64,000 nucleotides of DNA from Paraglaciecola algarum (GCF_021532655.1 NZ_JAKGAS010000009.1:1-64000); one strand, 5' to 3'; counted from the stretch's first letter, positions 8,938 to 19,048 are shown. The notes: generated by a model not told the origin, from the sequence alone. A program made the numbers and translations.

Positions 8938-11388
8938 ATGACCAAAGTATGTAGACCTTACCAAATACAAAAATTAATAGTGTGTGTTTTACTATTTTTA
9001 ACTTTTGGTTACGTAGCGGCAAATGAAAGCAGCACTGACCTCATAATATTTTTTGAACAACCCGGTAATAACTGGGAAACAGAATCTCTACCCATAGGCA
9101 ACGGGAAAATAGGTGCCACTATTCTAGGTAATCTGGTAAACGACAATATTCAATTCAATGAAAAAACCTTATGGACAGGCGGACCAAGCGCTACAAAATC
9201 ATACAACTATGGTTTACCACCTTACACAACTGATGACTATCTAAAACGAATAGAGGCGGTACAAAATGATATTAGCCGTCAAGGTAGCTTAACCCCAAAA
9301 GAAGTCGCTGAAAGGCTGGGAGTTGAACAGGAAAATTACGGAAGTTATCAAAGTTTTGGTCACTTACAATTACGTTTTCCAGGATCTCATAGCCAATATT
9401 CGAAATATAAAAGAGCGCTGGACTTAAACACAGCGGTAGCCAAGGTAAGTTATCAATCTAAAGGCATTAATTACCAAAGAGAATATTTTGTTAGTTACCC
9501 CGATAACAGCTTGGTAATTAGGCTTAGTGCAGATAAACCTGCCAGCATTAATTTATCTGCAAATATCTCAGTTCCTCAAAATAGAACATTTCAGAGTGAT
9601 TTAGTAAAACCAAATGAATTATTAGTCTCAGGTGAATTATTAGATAACCAGTTGCAATACGCTGCGGGCCTAAAAGTATCAGTAGAAAACGGCACATTAC
9701 AGCAAACAAATGACGGTTTGGTCATCAAGCAAGCTGACTCTGTTACCTTGCAACTAACTGCTGCCACAAATTACGCCTTGCGCCATCCAAATTATCGAAG
9801 CACTTCTTCCCCACGCAACAAAGTAAACACGCAATTAGCCAAGAATCAAACCTTGTCTTATGCAGATTTATTACAGCGTCACCTGAATGATTACCAGTCA
9901 CTTTTTTCTCGGGTGAAATTAGAATTAAACCAGTCTACTCCCTTAGCCATCGACAAAATGGTAGCGGGTTATCCCTTTGACAACTCCAAAATAAACCAAA
10001 GCTTAGAGCGCATTTATTATCAATATGGCCGATATTTATTAATCGCCTCTTCACGAGCAGGAAGCCTACCTGCAAACTTACAAGGTATTTGGAATAAAGA
10101 TATTCAAGCGCCTTGGAGTGCTGATTATCATTTAAACATCAATTTACAAATGAATTATTGGTTAGCCGACATGACTAACCTAACTGAAACCTTACCTCCC
10201 CTATTTGACTACTTAGATAATCTCGCCGTTTCTGGCGCACAGGCGGCAAAACAATTATTCAATTCACCAGGCTGGGTAGTATTTTTAAACAGTAATCCAT
10301 GGGGGTCAATTGGCTTAATTAAATGGCCAACTGCCTTTTGGCAGCCTGAAGCAGCAGCATGGATGGCTATCCAATACTACGACCACTATTTATACACCTT
10401 AGACACAACTTTTCTGAAACAAAGAGCCTATCCTATTTTAAAAAGTGCCAGTGAATTTTGGTTACATAACTTAGTAATTGATCCACAAACAAAGCTGTTA
10501 ACTGTTACACCAAGTTACTCCCCTGAACACGGCTATTTCACAGCAGGCGCTGCTATGTCTCAACAAATTATTTTTGATTTATTCATGAAAACGATTACAG
10601 CATCTAGTGTAGTTGGTGACAAAACATTCCAAAACAAATTACAGGCAGCAATAAGCCAACTAGACGTGGGTTTAAGAGTAGGTAGTTGGGGGCAGTTACA
10701 AGAATGGCGGCAAGATCTAGACAAACCAAATAATCACCATAGGCATGTGTCACATTTATATGCATTACACCCTGGTAATCATATTTCACCTAAATCTACA
10801 CCTCAATTTGCTGCTGCCGCTAGCAAAACACTTAATGCCAGAGGGGATGGAGGTACAGGTTGGAGTAAGGCTTGGAAAATCAATTTTTGGACCCGTTTAT
10901 TAGACGGTAATCGCGCTTACAAATTACTCCAAGAGCAATTAAGTAACAGCACGCTTTCAAATTTATGGAGTAACCACCCGCCCTTTCAAATTGACGGTAA
11001 TTTTGGTGCAACAGCCGGCATGACAGAAATGTTATTGCAAAGTCATCTACACAACATTCATTTATTACCAGCTCTGCCAGCAGCTTGGCCTCACGGTCAA
11101 ATTCAAGGTTTAAAAGCGCGTGGGAATATAGAAGTGTCCTTGCAATGGCAAAATCACAAGCTACAAAAAGCGGTACTTAAATCACATCATGATCAAGTTA
11201 TTACACTAAATAACAATGAATTTAACAGTTCAATAGCTGTGCTTTCAGATGGCAAAAATATCCCTTTTACCAGCAACAACAAAGATGAAATTAGTTTTAC
11301 TACCTTGGCAGATCAAGAGTATGTCGTACTTATCCGTCAGCTAAACACTACTGCAGAAAACTCGTTACCTGTAGTCAATATTAAATAA
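8938..11388 (+). CDS. GH95 family glycoside hydrolase (alpha-L-fucosidase / alpha-L-galactosidase)
   Basis: An 816-residue inverting exo-glycosidase with an N-terminal signal peptide ending near residue 29 (cytosol-exported, periplasm or surface). The GH95 N-terminal domain begins at LPIGNGKIGATILGN and FNEKTLWTGGPS. In the (alpha/alpha)6 barrel the family motifs are visible: LNINLQMNYW near 399 (the activating Asn pair), SPEHG near 530 (putative acid Glu) and QIDGNFGATAG near 686 (Asp). GH95 members act on alpha-L-fucosyl or alpha-L-galactosyl caps of plant and algal glycans; which sugar applies here cannot be read from sequence. The gene lies 28 bp upstream of a TonB receptor gene, with no terminator between, so they are probably co-transcribed. 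Confidence 0.92.
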   Translation: MTKVCRPYQIQKLIVCVLLFLTFGYVAANESSTDLIIFFEQPGNNWETESLPIGNGKIGATILGNLVNDNIQFNEKTLWTGGPSATKSYNYGLPPYTTDDYLKRIEAVQNDISRQGSLTPKEVAERLGVEQENYGSYQSFGHLQLRFPGSHSQYSKYKRALDLNTAVAKVSYQSKGINYQREYFVSYPDNSLVIRLSADKPASINLSANISVPQNRTFQSDLVKPNELLVSGELLDNQLQYAAGLKVSVENGTLQQTNDGLVIKQADSVTLQLTAATNYALRHPNYRSTSSPRNKVNTQLAKNQTLSYADLLQRHLNDYQSLFSRVKLELNQSTPLAIDKMVAGYPFDNSKINQSLERIYYQYGRYLLIASSRAGSLPANLQGIWNKDIQAPWSADYHLNINLQMNYWLADMTNLTETLPPLFDYLDNLAVSGAQAAKQLFNSPGWVVFLNSNPWGSIGLIKWPTAFWQPEAAAWMAIQYYDHYLYTLDTTFLKQRAYPILKSASEFWLHNLVIDPQTKLLTVTPSYSPEHGYFTAGAAMSQQIIFDLFMKTITASSVVGDKTFQNKLQAAISQLDVGLRVGSWGQLQEWRQDLDKPNNHHRHVSHLYALHPGNHISPKSTPQFAAAASKTLNARGDGGTGWSKAWKINFWTRLLDGNRAYKLLQEQLSNSTLSNLWSNHPPFQIDGNFGATAGMTEMLLQSHLHNIHLLPALPAAWPHGQIQGLKARGNIEVSLQWQNHKLQKAVLKSHHDQVITLNNNEFNSSIAVLSDGKNIPFTSNNKDEISFTTLADQEYVVLIRQLNTTAENSLPVVNIK

Positions 11389-11416
11389 TTTTAATAACAA
11401 AAGTGGAAACATTAAG

Positions 11417-14365
11417 ATGAAAAACACTCAATCCAAAAATAACACATACACCTCATCATTTAGACGTTCCAAAACGTCAGCTTGTATTTTAACAGCCTTG
11501 GGATTACTGGTACCTAATATAGCATTATCTCAAGTGCAGTCTGCTGACGAACAAGAAGAAAGCACTGAAGTTATCGAAGTGACCGGATTACGTTCTAGTA
11601 TGATTTCGGCCCAAGCAGTAAAACAAAATTCAAACAAAATAATGGATGGTATTAGTGCTGATGATTTAGGAGCCTTACCTGACCGAAGTATCACAGAAAC
11701 ATTGCAACGTGTTGCTGGTGTATCTATAGATCGCTACATGTCACTTGGCGATCCTGAACACTTCTCAGTTGAAGGTAACGGTGTCATTGTGCGAGGTTTA
11801 TCGCAAGTTCGAAGTGAACTAAATGGCCGTAGCTCATTTAGTGCCAATGGAGGCCGTACCCTTAGTTTTGGTGATGTACCTCCTGAATTGTTAAATGCAG
11901 TAAATATTTATAAAAGCCCTACTGCAGACCAAATTGAAGGGGGATTAGCGGGCACTATCGATCTTGAAACAAAGCTTCCTTTTCATAATGATGGCCAAAA
12001 AATGTCATTTAGTTTGGAAGCAAATTATGGAGATATGATTGAAGAAACCACCCCAGCCTATTCAGCCCTTTACAGTAATACCTGGGATACTAAAGCCGGT
12101 AAATTCGGCTTTTTAGCTGACATTGCTTTTTCTGAGTTAGCGACACGCAATGACTCAATTTATGTACGTCCATACTTTTCACGTAACGATATGCCCGGTC
12201 ACGAAGGTGACAAAGTATTTGTTCCCCGTGGAGCTGATTGGCGCACCATGCATTTTAACCGTGAAAGAGCAGGACAATATGTGGCATTGCAATGGGCCCC
12301 TTCAGATAATCATGAATTTGTTATGACCTATTTTAATAGCGAATATGATATGCGTTGGGACGAAGATGCGATCTTTGTGAGTAACGATATTACCCAAATT
12401 GTCGCCAGTGCAGATAGTGTGTATGACAACCGAGGTGTGATGCAAAAAGGTCGTTTAAGTGAAGCTAACGGTATTGCCATGGGCTCGGACATTCGTGTAT
12501 CTACCCAAAATGCTCAAACTAAAGATGTTTCATTAGAGTATAAATTTACCAACCACAACTCCAATTTCAAATTATCTTTACAACAGGTTAAAGCAAGCTC
12601 AACTGGCATAGACTCAACAGTTGCTGTTGCCACACGAGTGCCTTATATCGATATTGATTTAAGTGGAAGTTTGCCTTCGGTCACATCAGATGCCAACCAT
12701 TTAGCTAATCCTGATAACTATGTTTGGGATTTTTTAATGGACAATCAATATGACAACGCGGGTGATATGACAACTGCCGCCGCGGACTACGAGTATTTCC
12801 TAGAAGATAGTGTGATTACATCTGTTAAAACCGGTGCCCGTTTCACCAAATCAACTTCTGATAACTTTGATAGTGGATACAACTGGGGGGCAGTTGGTAA
12901 CTGGCTGTATGGCGCCGGTCTAATCGAAAGTGGTGCCAACCCATTAGAATCAGATATGCACTTGAATGAATTTAACAATTTTTTCCACGGTGATGTGGCT
13001 TCTCCTGCTAATTTGTATGCACCTGATGCTTATTATGCCGAAGGTTTCCAAAATGGCAGTTATCAAGAAGTGAAAGACAAAGTTACTTATGTGGATAATG
13101 GCTGGTTTGATCCAGCTGGTAATACTTGGCAACCTAGAAACCTAGATGATGAACAATGGTACAACGCACAAGAAGAGAACACCTCAGCTGCATATGTACA
13201 AGCAAACTTTGAATTACCCGACTTAACCTATCCTGTCAGTGGTAATTTTGGCGTACGATACGTGAAAACAGAGAATACCGCTTTTGGCTATTTAACCTTT
13301 CCAAACGGTGAGTTGTTTGGTAACAACTCCTATGAAGAACGCGCTGCTGAACATTCCTATGACAACTGGTTACCCAGCCTAAATGTAAAAGTAGAATTAC
13401 GTGAAGATCTGTATTTACGTTTAGCGGCAGCAAAAGCCATGACTCGACCAGCATTTAGTAGTTTGCGTTCAAGCTTAGCCTTAAGTGCCGAAATACCTGA
13501 AGAAAATAGAGATAATTTCATTGATCCTGAAACTAATGAAGTTATTCAAGTCCCCACAGCAAATGATTTTGAAAAAACCGGTAATTCTGACTACAACCCT
13601 TACCTAGATCCCATGACTTCAACACAATTTGATGCGTCACTGGAATGGTACTATACCGATTCAAGTTCAATGTACTTAGCTTTATTTACTAAGGATATAG
13701 ACGGTGATTTAGTCGATGAGTTTGTCACTGAAAGTTATGCTGCCGAAGGATACCCTCAACAAGAATACTTGATTTCACGTCCTGTAAGTGAAGGTAAAGC
13801 TAAAATCAAAGGGGCTGAAATCAGTGTAAACCACTTTTTCACCACTTTACCTTCACCTTTTGATGGTTTAGGTATTAGCGCTAACTACACCTACATAGAT
13901 AGCGAAAGTATCGTGAATGATGATAGTGCTCCATTAGATACCAACGGTCAGCCATATGATTATGAATTACCGTTTAAAGCTATTTCAAAGAATGCCTATA
14001 ATTTAGTGGGTATCTATCAGAAGTATGGTGTAACAGTTCGTTTAGCTTATAACTGGCGTAGTGAGTTCTTAACGTCAGTGGGGGCGAACGGCTTTAATGG
14101 TTCAATTCCATTAAGTGGCGGGTTTGTTGACGGAAGTGGTGAAAATGTAGATTGGCGTTTACCAGTTCTTAACGCTGCTGCCGGCTATCTAGATGGCTCT
14201 ATTTCATACAAACTTAATGATACTTTCACCGTTTCATTAAACGCGAATAACTTGAGCAATACTGTTACTAAGAATATTGTTAAACAAACTGAATCTGGTG
14301 ACCATTACTCGGCCTACCATATGAATGACACGCGATATTCATTAGCTTTAACAGCTAACTTTTAG
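11417..14365 (+). CDS. TonB-dependent receptor, carbohydrate-associated
   Basis: A 982-residue outer membrane transporter with a signal peptide ending near residue 39. A TonB-box-like TEVIEVTGLR follows, then a plug domain (ADDLGALPDRSITETLQRVAGV, VRGLSQVRSELNGR) and a 22-strand barrel ending in the C-terminal aromatic residue of ALTANF. The plug signature is that of the large marine proteobacterial receptors found in glycan-utilisation loci. No N-terminal signalling extension is present. The substrate is presumably the oligosaccharide handled by the preceding GH95 enzyme. It is followed by a strong terminator. Confidence 0.93.
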   Translation: MKNTQSKNNTYTSSFRRSKTSACILTALGLLVPNIALSQVQSADEQEESTEVIEVTGLRSSMISAQAVKQNSNKIMDGISADDLGALPDRSITETLQRVAGVSIDRYMSLGDPEHFSVEGNGVIVRGLSQVRSELNGRSSFSANGGRTLSFGDVPPELLNAVNIYKSPTADQIEGGLAGTIDLETKLPFHNDGQKMSFSLEANYGDMIEETTPAYSALYSNTWDTKAGKFGFLADIAFSELATRNDSIYVRPYFSRNDMPGHEGDKVFVPRGADWRTMHFNRERAGQYVALQWAPSDNHEFVMTYFNSEYDMRWDEDAIFVSNDITQIVASADSVYDNRGVMQKGRLSEANGIAMGSDIRVSTQNAQTKDVSLEYKFTNHNSNFKLSLQQVKASSTGIDSTVAVATRVPYIDIDLSGSLPSVTSDANHLANPDNYVWDFLMDNQYDNAGDMTTAAADYEYFLEDSVITSVKTGARFTKSTSDNFDSGYNWGAVGNWLYGAGLIESGANPLESDMHLNEFNNFFHGDVASPANLYAPDAYYAEGFQNGSYQEVKDKVTYVDNGWFDPAGNTWQPRNLDDEQWYNAQEENTSAAYVQANFELPDLTYPVSGNFGVRYVKTENTAFGYLTFPNGELFGNNSYEERAAEHSYDNWLPSLNVKVELREDLYLRLAAAKAMTRPAFSSLRSSLALSAEIPEENRDNFIDPETNEVIQVPTANDFEKTGNSDYNPYLDPMTSTQFDASLEWYYTDSSSMYLALFTKDIDGDLVDEFVTESYAAEGYPQQEYLISRPVSEGKAKIKGAEISVNHFFTTLPSPFDGLGISANYTYIDSESIVNDDSAPLDTNGQPYDYELPFKAISKNAYNLVGIYQKYGVTVRLAYNWRSEFLTSVGANGFNGSIPLSGGFVDGSGENVDWRLPVLNAAAGYLDGSISYKLNDTFTVSLNANNLSNTVTKNIVKQTESGDHYSAYHMNDTRYSLALTANF

Positions 14366-14376
14366 TTGAAGTGGTG

Positions 14377-14414
14377 TGCAACTCAGGGGGTGTGACGCCT
14401 GAGTTGCATTTTTT
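14377..14414 (+). terminator. Strong intrinsic terminator after the TonB receptor
   Basis: A perfect 11-bp stem (TGCAACTCAGG at 14377-14387 with CCTGAGTTGCA at 14398-14408, 10-nt loop) runs straight into six Ts. It separates the GH95-receptor unit from the halogenase genes, which then need their own promoter or partial read-through. Confidence 0.9.
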
Positions 14415-14446
14415 ATCACTTTACTATGGAGTATTAAAGAATAAGC

Positions 14447-15949
14447 ATGATGCAATCAGCAAATATTGAAAATATCGTTATTGTAGGTGGAGGTACTGCT
14501 GGTTGGATGGTTGCCGCGGCTATGGCTAACCGATTACCCAAAAGATTATGTAACATCACCTTAATCGAATCTGATGCCATCGGCACAGTGGGGGTTGGAG
14601 AATCAACCATCCCACATATTCGTCAATTTAATCAAACCTTAGGCATAGACGAAGCCACATTTTTAAAAGAAACCCATGCTACGGTTAAATTAGGCATACA
14701 ATTTAACGATTGGGGAGCCATTGGTGAGAGTTATTTTCATCCCTTTGGTGAACATGGACAAATCACCCAAGGCATAGATTTTCACCAGTATTGGTTGAAG
14801 GCAAGAGCTTTAGGCGAAAATCATCCTATAGAAGACTACTCGATTGCCGCTACTGCTGCATTAGCTAGAAAATTCCCCTTATCGACTCAAGATAAACAAA
14901 CCAAATTCGCCGATTACACTTATTCCTACCATATTGATGCCACAGCTTATGCAAGATTTTTACGCCAATACTCTCAAACTAGAGGGGTATCTAGAGTGGA
15001 AGGCAAAGTTGCTAGCGTAAAGCAGCATAATAACCAATTTATTCAAAGTGTTACCTTAGAAAGCGGAGAAGAAATTGCTGGCGATTTATTTATCGATTGC
15101 ACTGGGTTTCGCGCTTTGTTGATTGAAAAAGTATTGGATGTTCCATTTATTGACTGGAGCCATTGGTTACCTACAGATACGGCAGTAGCCGTGCAGTGCG
15201 ACCTAGATCGAACAAATACAACTAAACCATACACCCAAGCAACCGCCAGGGCCTCAGGTTGGCAATGGCAAATCCCTTTACAACATAGGATCGGCAATGG
15301 CCACGTTTTCACTAGTGCATATACAAAACAACAAGATGCTATGGATGTATTGATGAATTCGTTGCCAGGTAAAGCAATAGCCGAGCCTAAAGTACTGCGT
15401 TTTAAAGCAGGCAGAAGGCAAGAATCATGGCAAAAAAACTGTGTAGCAATTGGGCTTTCTAGTGGCTTTTTAGAGCCATTAGAATCCACTAGTATTTATT
15501 TGATTCAACAAGGTATTAGTAAATTATTAGAATTGTTTCCCGACAAGCAATGTAATCAAACTGTGATTAACGAATATAACCAATGTCTTGGCCAGTCTTA
15601 TGAGCTTATTCGTAATTTTATTATTTTGCATTACCACGCGACTAAACGGCATGACTCTGACTTTTGGCTGTATTGCCAAAATATGTCAATCCCAGAAGAA
15701 CTTGAACGGCTCATCAGCTTATTTTCCGAATCGGGTCGTGCTGACTTAGGTCAATTCGGCGTATGGCCGGCTGTATGTATTGGGCAAAATATAATGCCTA
15801 AATATTATGATACTCGGTTAGATAATATGACAGAAGCGACCCTTAAACAATTTATGGCAGGTCATAGACGTAACATTCAAGATATGGTGGCGAGTTTCCC
15901 AAACGCCACAGACTACATAAATGAACAATTGGCTAAGGGCCTAGTATGA
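14447..15949 (+). CDS. Flavin-dependent halogenase-family protein (tryptophan halogenase-like)
   Basis: A 500-residue FADH2-dependent halogenase-fold protein. The FAD-binding GGGTAGW lies at about 13-19, GVGESTIPHIRQF follows, and the lysine of TVKLGIQF near 80 matches the catalytic Lys of PrnA/RebH. The WQWQIP motif lies near 273 and the glutamate of LEPLESTSIYLIQQG near 347. All hallmark residues are present, so activity is possible. The natural substrate is unknown. Family members next to TonB receptors are common in marine and plant-associated proteobacteria, and most are not shown to use tryptophan. The gene overlaps its downstream paralogue by 4 bp. Confidence 0.88.
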   Translation: MMQSANIENIVIVGGGTAGWMVAAAMANRLPKRLCNITLIESDAIGTVGVGESTIPHIRQFNQTLGIDEATFLKETHATVKLGIQFNDWGAIGESYFHPFGEHGQITQGIDFHQYWLKARALGENHPIEDYSIAATAALARKFPLSTQDKQTKFADYTYSYHIDATAYARFLRQYSQTRGVSRVEGKVASVKQHNNQFIQSVTLESGEEIAGDLFIDCTGFRALLIEKVLDVPFIDWSHWLPTDTAVAVQCDLDRTNTTKPYTQATARASGWQWQIPLQHRIGNGHVFTSAYTKQQDAMDVLMNSLPGKAIAEPKVLRFKAGRRQESWQKNCVAIGLSSGFLEPLESTSIYLIQQGISKLLELFPDKQCNQTVINEYNQCLGQSYELIRNFIILHYHATKRHDSDFWLYCQNMSIPEELERLISLFSESGRADLGQFGVWPAVCIGQNIMPKYYDTRLDNMTEATLKQFMAGHRRNIQDMVASFPNATDYINEQLAKGLV

Positions 15950-17469
15950 CCAAATCTAATTCCATAAATGTAGGTTCTGCTAGTAAACAAAATCTTCCCA
16001 TCAAAAACATAGTCATAGTGGGCGCCGATGTGATTGGCTGGAGTGCTGCAGTCGCTTTGGCTAGAGGCCTTGGAGGGCAAAACGTAAATATCACTATACT
16101 TGATACAAAAAGTGATCACGCAGCGCCCAATAAAAGCTTGCATGCTAGCGAGCATATTTTTGACTTTCATCGATTATTAGGGATCCAAGATAAAAACTTA
16201 CTAATGCACGGGCATATGAAATTAAACCTTGGTGCTAAATTTCATGCTTTTAACCGTGAGAACCAGGCAGCAGGTGATTTTGTACTAGGTTGTGACAGAG
16301 CTATGCCTTCTTTTTGTAGCATAGAATTACATCAAGTATTAGCCTGGTTAGGCCTGAATGATCCAGAAAAATATTCAATAAGCTGTGCAGCAATTAACTC
16401 AAACCTGCTGGCCATTCCAACCAAACAAACCGGCACTATGTCAGCTAGTTTTTCGCCTTCTGTCAACCTTGATGGCGACGCATATTTGCAGTTTATGCAA
16501 GGCGCAGCTAAACATTTAGCGATAAAAATAGTTCAAGCTGATATTAAGGACCTTGAACAAGACCCAGAAAATGGGTTTGTGACACAAATAACTTTAAGCT
16601 CAGGGCAAATACTGGATGTCGACTTATTGTTAGATAACTCACAACTTAACCCTGCCCTACAGGTCTTATCTTGCCAACGTGATTATATTAACTGTGGAGA
16701 GTATTTGCCTTTTGATAGTGTACTATCAGGATTTGAACCTACTCAAACAGCGGCATCACCGTTTCAGCAATTTTATGGGGTTGAAGGTGGTTGGATTGAA
16801 ATTACCACTCACTCCAACTTACGTAATATTACTTTGCATTATTCAAGTCAGTTATTTCAAGACGAGGCCGCTAAACAAGTTATTTTGTCTCATATACCCA
16901 ATGTACAGGGAGTTTCCCTGACCCGAAAAATAGCTAGGTATCTGACTAAACCACTAGATAAAAATTGTTTAACCATAGGACAAGCAGCAGGCTACCTAGG
17001 CACTTCTCCAATTAGTTCATTAGTGTTAATGCAAAGAACGTTGAGTAAACTGCTTGAGTTGTTTCCAAGTAAATTGTGTTTACCGCAAAATACCGCCGAA
17101 TTAAATAAACGTATCTTAAAAGATTACCAAGAAGCTCTGCATTACACAGCCTTGATGATACCTTTTAGCGAACAGGTACAAGAAAATGCAGAAATGCAGC
17201 GCTACTCATGGCACTTGTCCATTGATCAATTACCACCTGAGCTAAAACACAAAGTGGAATTGTTTCAAAGTAGTGGACGGATCGGCAGTGAATTAAACCC
17301 TTTAATTTCACGGGATGCATGGCTTAACCTACTTAAACATAAAGTAAAAAACCGTCATGCTTACGAACCGGTTTTACATGCTTTAGATAAACATAAAGCG
17401 GCTCAATTTATTGAACAGCTTGGCTTACAAATTGAACAGTCGATTAGCCGTTACAGGCCCTACTCATGA
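15946..17469 (+). CDS. Degenerate halogenase-family paralogue
   Basis: A 507-residue protein with the same overall fold as the preceding gene, which it overlaps by 4 bp (ATGA). The dinucleotide motif is altered to GADVIGW where GGGTAGW is expected. The region that should read LEPLESTS becomes GTSPISSLVLMQ, so the key glutamate is missing, and no WxWxIP motif is visible. The lysine segment survives as MKLNLGAKF. It is full length with no stops, which suggests retained function as a partner or binding protein, not a working halogenase. The functional part is inference. Confidence 0.75.
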   Translation: MTKSNSINVGSASKQNLPIKNIVIVGADVIGWSAAVALARGLGGQNVNITILDTKSDHAAPNKSLHASEHIFDFHRLLGIQDKNLLMHGHMKLNLGAKFHAFNRENQAAGDFVLGCDRAMPSFCSIELHQVLAWLGLNDPEKYSISCAAINSNLLAIPTKQTGTMSASFSPSVNLDGDAYLQFMQGAAKHLAIKIVQADIKDLEQDPENGFVTQITLSSGQILDVDLLLDNSQLNPALQVLSCQRDYINCGEYLPFDSVLSGFEPTQTAASPFQQFYGVEGGWIEITTHSNLRNITLHYSSQLFQDEAAKQVILSHIPNVQGVSLTRKIARYLTKPLDKNCLTIGQAAGYLGTSPISSLVLMQRTLSKLLELFPSKLCLPQNTAELNKRILKDYQEALHYTALMIPFSEQVQENAEMQRYSWHLSIDQLPPELKHKVELFQSSGRIGSELNPLISRDAWLNLLKHKVKNRHAYEPVLHALDKHKAAQFIEQLGLQIEQSISRYRPYS

Positions 17470-17564
17470 ATGTCTCAATTCCAAAAACTATCAAACTAGA
17501 GCGTGTATGCCAGCAAGTCTTAAAATCAAATCCAAATTTGCATCCTAGAGTTGGCCAAATTTGA
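17466..17564 (+). CDS. Possible remnant ORF (32 aa) overlapping the halogenase paralogue
   Basis: A 32-codon frame begins with an ATG overlapping the preceding stop (ATGA, 17466-17469) and ends at TGA 17564. Translational coupling of this kind is usual in this operon, and these clusters often carry further small-domain genes. The peptide matches nothing I recognise, so it may be the front end of a deleted third gene or chance. Confidence 0.25.
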   Translation: MNVSIPKTIKLERVCQQVLKSNPNLHPRVGQI

Positions 17565-17591
17565 CTCCTCGGTTAAATTCAAAAAGATAAA

Positions 17592-18893
17592 ATGAATATA
17601 AAAAATAAAATGAAAACAATACTGACATTAACCTTGCTGTTCGCAACTTTAGCATGCCAATCCCTTGCAACTGTTCTTGACGCAACTCAGGTATCTAAGT
17701 TGTCGCTTTATCAAGGCGCCCCTATGCATTCATGGCAATTTGAAATTAAAAACGACAAACAAACAAAAGTTGTGACTGGCGATATTAACCAACTGCCTGA
17801 CCAAACACTGATGCTAAGTTTGATTAACAAAGATAAACAAGATGACGCATTACAGTTAACGTTCAAAGATACTTGGTATGCCAGTGTACAACTGACTGGC
17901 GGTGACTCCATAGATTTAAGTCAATTTATGTCTACTGGTACTCTGTCTTTCGATATTCGTCTAGACGACATGCACAATGCAGCTTTAGATCTAAAGATGA
18001 GTTGTGGTGATGATTGTGAAACCAGTGTTCGCTTAAGAGAATGGGCGTTAGAACAAGATCCAAGCCAGTGGAACCGTCTGGTTATTCCTCTTAACTGTTT
18101 TACTCAACAAGATGGAGAATTTAACGCTGTCACCCACCCCTTCACTTTAGTTTCTGGTGGAAAAGGCACTCTAAGCTTAGCCAATATTGAATTAAACAAA
18201 TCAGCCGAAGCGAACTTTAATTGCGAAGATTTAAGCGAAGTTTCGACTACTCCAGCTATGTTAAACGAATATTGGGCCGTCAATTGGTGGTTACCACGTC
18301 ATCAAGAAAAACTCACACAACTTACCCCCGATGTAGAATTATTAATGATTGGCGACTCCATCACCCATGGTTGGGAAGATGCAGGTAAAGCAGTGTGGGA
18401 AAAAGAATTCTCAAACATCAACACTATCAATTTAGGCTTTGGTGGCGATCGAACCGAAAATGTTTTGTGGCGCCTAGAGCATGGCGCAATAGATAATATC
18501 TCACCTAAACTGGCTGTGGTCATGATAGGCACCAATAATACAGGCCATAGACTCGACCCTCCTCAAGAGATCTATCAAGGCGTTGCAGCAATAGTGTCAA
18601 AGCTCAATCAAACCTTACCAAGCACCCAAGTGGTGTTGTTATCCATATTCCCTAGAAGCGAGAAAACCACAGACAAATTGCGCATAAACAATGACCAGAC
18701 AAATTTACTATTGGCAAACCTAGTAAAACATCACAAGGTTGAGATCATCGATATTAACCATGATTTTCTAGACAAAAATGGTCAATTAAGCACAAGCATC
18801 ATGCCAGATTTACTGCATCCCAATGAACAAGGTTATGAAATTTGGGCGCAACATCTACAGGCTATTTTTGCCAAATATTTAACCGCCAAATAA
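17592..18893 (+). CDS. Secreted GDSL/SGNH esterase with N-terminal beta-sandwich domain
   Basis: 433 residues with a signal peptide (possible lipobox near ATLAC, residue 22). Residues about 30-210 look like a beta-sandwich carbohydrate-binding-like domain of the ExoP/CBM type (IDLSQF...LSFDIRLDD...WNRLVIPLNCF). Residues 245-433 form an SGNH hydrolase: MIGDSITHGW (nucleophile Ser near 255), NLGFGGDRTENVLWRLEHG, MIGTNNTG and the catalytic DLLHPNEQGYEIW. The hydrolase part is closest to the PAF-acetylhydrolase-like group and probably removes acyl groups from glycans. The gene follows the halogenase pair in the same direction after 122 bp. Confidence 0.85.
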   Translation: MNIKNKMKTILTLTLLFATLACQSLATVLDATQVSKLSLYQGAPMHSWQFEIKNDKQTKVVTGDINQLPDQTLMLSLINKDKQDDALQLTFKDTWYASVQLTGGDSIDLSQFMSTGTLSFDIRLDDMHNAALDLKMSCGDDCETSVRLREWALEQDPSQWNRLVIPLNCFTQQDGEFNAVTHPFTLVSGGKGTLSLANIELNKSAEANFNCEDLSEVSTTPAMLNEYWAVNWWLPRHQEKLTQLTPDVELLMIGDSITHGWEDAGKAVWEKEFSNINTINLGFGGDRTENVLWRLEHGAIDNISPKLAVVMIGTNNTGHRLDPPQEIYQGVAAIVSKLNQTLPSTQVVLLSIFPRSEKTTDKLRINNDQTNLLLANLVKHHKVEIIDINHDFLDKNGQLSTSIMPDLLHPNEQGYEIWAQHLQAIFAKYLTAK

Positions 18894-18940
18894 AGTAATA
18901 AATAAAGTATTCAATCAAGCAGCAACAAGCATCTAATTTA

Positions 18941-18979
18941 ATTGATGTTTTTGCCTATATATTGGGCAAAGGCATCAAT
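18941..18979. repeat. Imperfect inverted repeat between the GDSL and AraC genes
   Basis: ATTGATG (18941-18947) pairs with CATCAAT (18973-18979), with further inner TGCC/GGCA pairing. There is no good T-run after it, so it could be a weak terminator or an operator for the regulator gene that follows. Confidence 0.4.
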
Positions 18980-19048
18980 CTATATTGACACTAAACCCAT
19001 ACCTTGTTTAGATTAGAGCTAATTAAATAATCGGTCTTTACCTGCAAA

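Noticed and set aside
9053..9600. Possibility that the GH95 gene and its receptor form a pectin locus with the 44-64 kb genes
   Set aside because: They are separated by the envelope island and a different regulator; there is no shared operator to support one locus.
15043..15489. 148-codon ORF antisense to the halogenase gene
   Set aside because: It lies wholly opposite a conserved coding gene with intact motifs, and its translation has no recognisable domain.
16679..16921. 80-codon ORF within the degenerate halogenase gene
   Set aside because: Overlaps the full-length paralogue in another frame; no support.
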